From the NCBI GenBank assembly GCA_003139355.1, contig PLIM01000163.1, positions 1-35,952 on the forward strand: a DNA stretch of 35,952 bases, in the 5' to 3' direction. Positions 31,990 to 35,952 of this stretch are shown one piece after another. Within the stretch, counting starts at the first letter, position 1; every line of letters begins with the position of its first letter. A program made the position numbers and the translations under genes. The stretch comes from Acidimicrobiaceae bacterium (GTDB lineage: Bacteria; Actinomycetota; Acidimicrobiia; Acidimicrobiales; Bog-793). Under the pieces are notes generated by a model, which ran no database searches, was not told the DNA's origin, and saw only the letters and a program-made list of their open reading frames with translations.

Positions 31990-32046
31990 TCCGGCAGCCC
32001 GCTCGCTGTGCGCCTTCCTGAGGCACACACCGAGCGGGCTGCCGGA
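31990..32046. promoter_or_regulatory. Very strong hairpin upstream of the MgtA-like gene
   Basis: Arms of 25 bases match at 23 positions (TCCGGCAGCCCGCTCG...GCC against GGC...CGAGCGGGCTGCCGGA) with a 7-base loop TTCCTGA. It ends 63 bases before ATG 32110. No U-tract follows on either side. It may end transcription from upstream or be a regulatory leader structure. Confidence 0.65.
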
Positions 32047-32109
32047 AGCTACGGCGCTGCCCACGGTGCCGGATACCGACGCGCCCTCCCTGCAGGCCAC
32101 GTCATGTGA

Positions 32110-34860
32110 ATGGACCTGGCGACATTGGGCCCCAACTGTGAAGCTGTTCCCATGGTTGTCGCGCGCGCCCCACTCGGGGAGCTGGACCTGGCCGACGCTG
32201 CCGGTCTCGCCCCGGAGGAGGTGCTCTCGCGCCTGGGGAGCAGCACCGATGGACTCTCGTCCGACGATGTGGCGGAGCGGCTAAGACGGTTCGGGCCCAA
32301 CGCGCTCGGTACGCACCGTGTGCGTGCTACCGCCGTCCTCTTCCGCCAGATCCGGAACCCGATCCTGATCCTTCTTCTCGGGGCGGCACTGGTGTCGGGA
32401 CTGACCGGTGGCGGGACGAACGCGGTGATCATCGCTGTCATCGTCGCCCTCAGCGTCGGTCTGGGCTTCTTCAACGAGTACCGGGCCGAGGTGGCGATGG
32501 CCTCTCTCCGCGGCAAGATCCGACACGAGGCCGAGGTCCTCAGGGACCGACGGACGGTCCGGGTTCCGGTGACCGACCTCGTGCCAGGCGACGTGGTATC
32601 GCTTCGCATCGGTGGCATCGTGCCAGCCGACCTCCGTCTGCTGAAGGTCGACGAGCTCGAGTGCGACGAAGGCGTGCTGACCGGAGAGTCGATGCCGGTG
32701 GCCAAGTCCGTGGCACCCGTCACTGGCCACCAGGCGCTGGATCAGCCGGGATGCGCTTTCATGGGGACAGTCGTCCACCAGGGCTCGGCCCTCGGCGTGG
32801 TGGTCCGCAGCGGAGCCCGCACCGCCTTCGGGCAGATCGCTGCCGGTCTGAGCGAGAAACAGAGCCGGACCGCCTTCGAGATAGGCCTGTCTCGTTTCTC
32901 GCGCTTGTTGTTCGGGGTGGCGGCCGTGCTCACTGGGTTCATCTTCATCGTCAACGTGGCGCTGTCACGGCCCCTCATCGACGCACTGCTCTTCTCACTG
33001 GCGATCGCCGTCGGCATCGCCCCCGAGATGATGCCCGCCATCGTGACGGTCAGCCTCGCCGCAGGCTCGAGGGCCCTCGTGGCGAAGAAGGTGTTGGTCA
33101 AGCGGCTGGTCGCCATCGAGGACCTGGGCAACATCGAGATCCTCTTCACCGACAAGACCGGCACCCTCACCGAGGGGGCGATCACCTTCGAGCGGGGACT
33201 CGCCGCTGACGGGCAGGAGAGTGACCGCCCGCTGCTGTTCGGGCTGGTGTGCAACGAAGCGACGGTCACCGACGAGGGCCCGGTCGGGGGCAACGCGTTG
33301 GACCAGGCGCTGTGGTCGGCCCCCGGGGCGGGTGTGGGAGGTGAGATCGCCACCTCGGCCGTCGGCTATGTGCGACAGGGCGTGCTTCCTTTCGACCACG
33401 AGCGCCAGCTGGTCTCCGTGCTGGTCAAGGATCCCTCTGGCAAGCCACTCCTGATCACCAAGGGAGCACCCGAGGTAGTTCTGGAGCGGTGCGTGAACGT
33501 TCCTGACGGCGCCCGGCCAGCGCTGGAGGCACTGTTCAACGAAGGAGCCCGGGTGGTGGCCGTGGCCACCCGCCCGGCAGGTGACGTGGAGACGCTCACC
33601 GCCGAGGCCGAACAGGGGTTGGCGCTGGTCGGGTTCCTGACCTTCGCCGACCGTCCGAAGGCAGACGCCGGCTCCTCCATCGCCCAGCTCCAACGGCTGG
33701 GCGTGGAGGTGAAGATCATCACCGGGGACAACGGCTTGGTGGCAGCCAAGGTGTGCTCGGACATCGGATTCGAATGCGCGGGCGTGCGCAGCGGCACGGA
33801 GGTCGAGTCCCTCGACGACGACCAGCTCGAGGCGGCCATCCTAACCACGACGGTGTTCGCCCGGATCAGCCCCGATCAGAAGTCGCGGATCATCAAGGTG
33901 GCCCGCCGCACCGGAAGGGACGTGGCGTACCTCGGCGACGGGGTGAACGACGCGGTGGCGCTGCACCACGCTGATGTCGGGATCTCGGTGGACTCGGGAA
34001 CCGACGTGGCCAAGGACGCCGCCGACGTGGTGCTGCTCGACAAGGACCTCGGGGTGCTGGCCGAAGGGGTGATGGAAGGCCGCCGCATCTTCGCCAACAC
34101 CATGAAGTACGTCCTGATGTCCACGTCCTCGAACTTCGGCAACATGTTCAGTGCGGCCGCTGCCTCGGTGTTCCTGACGTTCCTTCCGATGCTGCCGACG
34201 CAGATCCTCCTCAACAATCTGCTCTACAACGCCGGTCAGCTGGTGATCCCGACCGACCAGGTCGACCCCGAGGCGCTGGCCCGGCCGGCGGCGTGGGACA
34301 TGAAGTTCATTCGGCGCTTCATGTCCGTGTTCGGCCCGGTGAGCTCGATCTTCGACTTCCTCACCTTCTGGGTGATGCTCTCCCTCCTCCACGCCGGTCA
34401 CGCCGAGTTCAGGACCGGCTGGTTCGTCGAGTCGATCGCCACTCAGACCTTGGTCATCTACGTGATCCGGACGCGGCGGGTCCCGTTCTTCAAGAGCCGG
34501 CCCAGCCTGCCGATGCTTCTGGTGCCGACCGGGGCGGCTCTGGTCGGTGCGATCCTTCCGTGGACGGGGCTGTCACACCTGTTGGGATTCACACCCCTGC
34601 CGACGACCTTCTTCCTTCTCCTGTTCGGGATGGTCGTGGTCTACCTGCTGCTGGTCGAGCTGGCCAAGACCCGGTTCTACCGCGTCCCCCATGCGCGGAC
34701 TCCCCGGCCCCTATCCACCCACGCTGAACGGCTGGAGCGGCACATCGGCCGCCGGGCGTCCCATTTCATCCACTTTGCGATGCAAGAGGAAGGAACCCGG
34801 CGAGAACCCAGGGCCCAGGCGTCGCGGGCCAGCGCCGTCAACAAGCCGTCCGGTCAATGA
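32110..34860 (+). CDS. mgtA: P-type ATPase of the MgtA (P3B, magnesium-import) type
   Basis: 916 residues. Actuator loop TGES (191-194), phosphorylation motif DKTGTLTEG (Asp348), nucleotide domain with TKGAPEVVLERC, hinge GDGVNDAVALHHADVGISVD. The M4 motif GIAPEMMPAIV and the late NNLLYNAGQLVIPTDQVDPE block are characteristic of MgtA/MgtB. About ten membrane segments; four to five form the cluster after the hinge. It imports Mg2+ with its gradient using ATP. A ~60-residue basic tail (RRASHFIHFAMQEEGTRREP) is extra. Starts ATG 32110 or ATG 32152 are possible, neither with a clear ribosome site. No mgtC or regulator gene adjoins it, but the strong hairpin upstream may matter. Confidence 0.92.
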   Translation: MDLATLGPNCEAVPMVVARAPLGELDLADAAGLAPEEVLSRLGSSTDGLSSDDVAERLRRFGPNALGTHRVRATAVLFRQIRNPILILLLGAALVSGLTGGGTNAVIIAVIVALSVGLGFFNEYRAEVAMASLRGKIRHEAEVLRDRRTVRVPVTDLVPGDVVSLRIGGIVPADLRLLKVDELECDEGVLTGESMPVAKSVAPVTGHQALDQPGCAFMGTVVHQGSALGVVVRSGARTAFGQIAAGLSEKQSRTAFEIGLSRFSRLLFGVAAVLTGFIFIVNVALSRPLIDALLFSLAIAVGIAPEMMPAIVTVSLAAGSRALVAKKVLVKRLVAIEDLGNIEILFTDKTGTLTEGAITFERGLAADGQESDRPLLFGLVCNEATVTDEGPVGGNALDQALWSAPGAGVGGEIATSAVGYVRQGVLPFDHERQLVSVLVKDPSGKPLLITKGAPEVVLERCVNVPDGARPALEALFNEGARVVAVATRPAGDVETLTAEAEQGLALVGFLTFADRPKADAGSSIAQLQRLGVEVKIITGDNGLVAAKVCSDIGFECAGVRSGTEVESLDDDQLEAAILTTTVFARISPDQKSRIIKVARRTGRDVAYLGDGVNDAVALHHADVGISVDSGTDVAKDAADVVLLDKDLGVLAEGVMEGRRIFANTMKYVLMSTSSNFGNMFSAAAASVFLTFLPMLPTQILLNNLLYNAGQLVIPTDQVDPEALARPAAWDMKFIRRFMSVFGPVSSIFDFLTFWVMLSLLHAGHAEFRTGWFVESIATQTLVIYVIRTRRVPFFKSRPSLPMLLVPTGAALVGAILPWTGLSHLLGFTPLPTTFFLLLFGMVVVYLLLVELAKTRFYRVPHARTPRPLSTHAERLERHIGRRASHFIHFAMQEEGTRREPRAQASRASAVNKPSGQ

Positions 34861-34979
34861 TCGAGCCACCGGTCGGCGAACTGGGCGGCCGGCTGGGAGA
34901 GGCTGGGCCGCTCCTTCTCCCACAGATGACCCACGTCCGTGTACGGAATGAGCTCCGAGAGTCTCCCGGTATGCCCAGA
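34854..34979 (-). pseudogene. Possible 3' relic of an alpha/beta-hydrolase gene
   Basis: The last ~41 codons of the minus-strand frame, RLSELIPYTDVGHLWEKERP ... QFADRWLDH, resemble the end of an alpha/beta-hydrolase with its catalytic His in VGHLWE..RP. Upstream sequence in the frame does not fit. It overlaps the mgtA stop. Weak call. Confidence 0.25.
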
Positions 34980-35008
34980 CAAGCCGCTCAGGGCGCGAAG
35001 TCCACGTC

Positions 35009-35905
35009 CTACAAGCCCGTGAGAACCACGCTCGCGGGGTGTTCGACGGTGAAAGCCAGACGGATCGCCGACTTCCCCCCAGGCTCGAGCTCGAGCTTCC
35101 ACGTCAGCTGGCCGAGGTCATCCTGCTCGACCGCCTTGGGGCTCGCCTCGCGCAGCTTGACCTTGACGTCGCCGTCACGCGAGGTCGGGATCTGGTCTTG
35201 CACGGTTATCCGGACCGGCTTGTCACGGTGGTTCTCGACGGTGATCTCGTAGGCGACCTCGATGCTGCGCGTGCCGCCGATGACCGCCTTGCCGGTGCTC
35301 TTTCGGCGTAGCGCCCGTTCCACGCGGACACGGTCGTCGACGCCGAGGTGCAGCTCGAACTCTTCCCCGGGGGCGACAGTGCCGAGGTCGGTAGCGCCGA
35401 CGTACTCCGCATCGTGGAAAACGCTCGCGGGACCCGGCAACAGCAACACGGGCGAGCTGTTGGTGACCGTCGCGCGCAAGTAGGCCTCGGGGGCGAGCTT
35501 CGGGATCGTGAGATGGTCAAGTGCGGCGCCGACCTCAAAGCGCGCCACGGTCGTCTTGTGGGGCGTCCCGTCGGACGGGACAGGCATCAGGATCGGGACC
35601 CGGTAGACGAGCGCCGCTCCCGACTCCTCGGGGTACGTGACGAGCGGCGGTGCCTCCGCCATCAGCTCCGCCTCGAACCTCGGGGACTGCGGGCCGGCCG
35701 ACAGGGGCTCTGGCGTTGCGGCCGCGGCGGCGACACCCGAGGCACGCGCCCTCCGCACGGCATGGGCAGAAACTCCCGGCGGGACGGGGATCGGCCGGCC
35801 GATGAACCACGGACGCAGCTCGGGCACGGACCTGTGGCGTCCGCGCCGCGTGGTCGACAGCGTCAGCTCCACGGGTCGTGAGCTGTTCCCGAATCTCTGA
35901 GTCAT
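35009..35905 (-). CDS. DUF4139-domain protein, C-terminal half only
   Basis: 298 residues. Beta-rich DUF4139 features: SGAALVYRVPILMPVPSDGT, HKTTVARFEVGAALDHLTIP, PEAYLRATVTNSSPVLLLPG, YVGATDLGTVAPGEEFELHLGVDDRVRVER, ITVENHRDKPVRITVQDQIP. Full-length members are about 500-550 residues with an N-terminal DUF4140 region and a coiled coil, absent here. The minus-strand frame stays open to the window edge, but the sequence before ATG 35905 is AT-rich and contains a palindrome, so it looks like a promoter rather than coding. Either a domain-reduced protein or a truncated gene. Function of the family is unclear. Confidence 0.75.
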   Translation of the reverse strand: MTQRFGNSSRPVELTLSTTRRGRHRSVPELRPWFIGRPIPVPPGVSAHAVRRARASGVAAAAATPEPLSAGPQSPRFEAELMAEAPPLVTYPEESGAALVYRVPILMPVPSDGTPHKTTVARFEVGAALDHLTIPKLAPEAYLRATVTNSSPVLLLPGPASVFHDAEYVGATDLGTVAPGEEFELHLGVDDRVRVERALRRKSTGKAVIGGTRSIEVAYEITVENHRDKPVRITVQDQIPTSRDGDVKVKLREASPKAVEQDDLGQLTWKLELEPGGKSAIRLAFTVEHPASVVLTGL

Positions 35906-35911
35906 AATGAG

Positions 35912-35936
35912 CGAACACCTATTCGATAAAGTGTTC
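35912..35936. promoter_or_regulatory. Operator-like inverted repeat before the DUF4139 gene
   Basis: GAACAC (35913-35918) and GTGTTC (35931-35936) are perfect inverted arms with 12 bases between. Overlapping them, CGAAC-ACCT-ATTCG (35912-35925) differs at one base from the actinobacterial LexA box CGAAC-N4-GTTYG. The AT-rich spacer could hold a -10. Regulatory role is inference. Confidence 0.4.
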
Positions 35937-35952
35937 TCTGTGAACCTGACCG

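Overview
The window looks like the chromosome of a high-GC actinobacterium, most plausibly from the class Acidimicrobiia. A WhiB-type iron-sulfur regulator marks the phylum. Long secreted repeat proteins of the 'THIWVANxxGNSVTELSASTG' and 'GYWLxxxDGSVYAFGDA' types, and an archaeal-like valyl-tRNA synthetase, fit the class. The class call is inference from remembered family distributions, not a computed phylogeny.

Layout. 1-1058: 5' part of a secreted repeat (propeller-like) protein that runs off the left edge. 1123-1341: remnant of an IS21-type insertion sequence. 1546-5015: small accessory genes (WhiB, a HAD hydrolase, a GNAT acetyltransferase) and two adjacent toxin-antitoxin modules; the DUF433/DUF5615 pair is visibly broken and the VapBC pair has an unusual toxin start. 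5126-11132: housekeeping genes (acyl-CoA dehydrogenase, cold-shock protein, cysS, and valS diverging from cysS with only 20 bp between start codons). 11146-15782: a lipoprotein, a YbhN/AglD-type membrane protein, an aldehyde dehydrogenase with an internal deletion, and a SpoIID/LytB-domain secreted protein. 15832-25170: a surface polysaccharide locus with four glycosyltransferase-like genes, a methyltransferase, an ABC exporter pair (Wzm/Wzt, Wzt with a C-terminal binding domain) and a small coiled-coil protein. 25203-28447: a large secreted double-propeller protein and clpP. 28578-30674: a tRNA-Leu(UAG) carrying a ~2 kb integrated element. 30910-35905: secreted proteins and remnants, an MgtA-like P-type ATPase and the C-terminal half of a DUF4139 protein.

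How the genes work together. The polysaccharide locus has the parts of an ABC-transporter-dependent pathway with chain capping. A two-domain glycosyltransferase would polymerise. A methyltransferase translationally coupled to Wzt would cap the chain. The Wzt C-terminal domain would recognise the cap, and Wzm would export. A separate coiled-coil protein is encoded just before the polymerase, which resembles the WbdA/WbdD/Wzm/Wzt logic of E. coli O8/O9a but split over several polypeptides.

The most unusual region is the small element in the tRNA-Leu gene. It is bounded by a perfect 51-bp duplication of the tRNA 3' half and carries one recognisable gene, an Orc/archaeal-type AAA ATPase. Related AT-rich sites (TATAGA-N8-TATAAA) flank that gene, and a tandem 11-bp repeat lies near the far junction. 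No integrase is visible. It may be a minimal integrative satellite or a decayed island.
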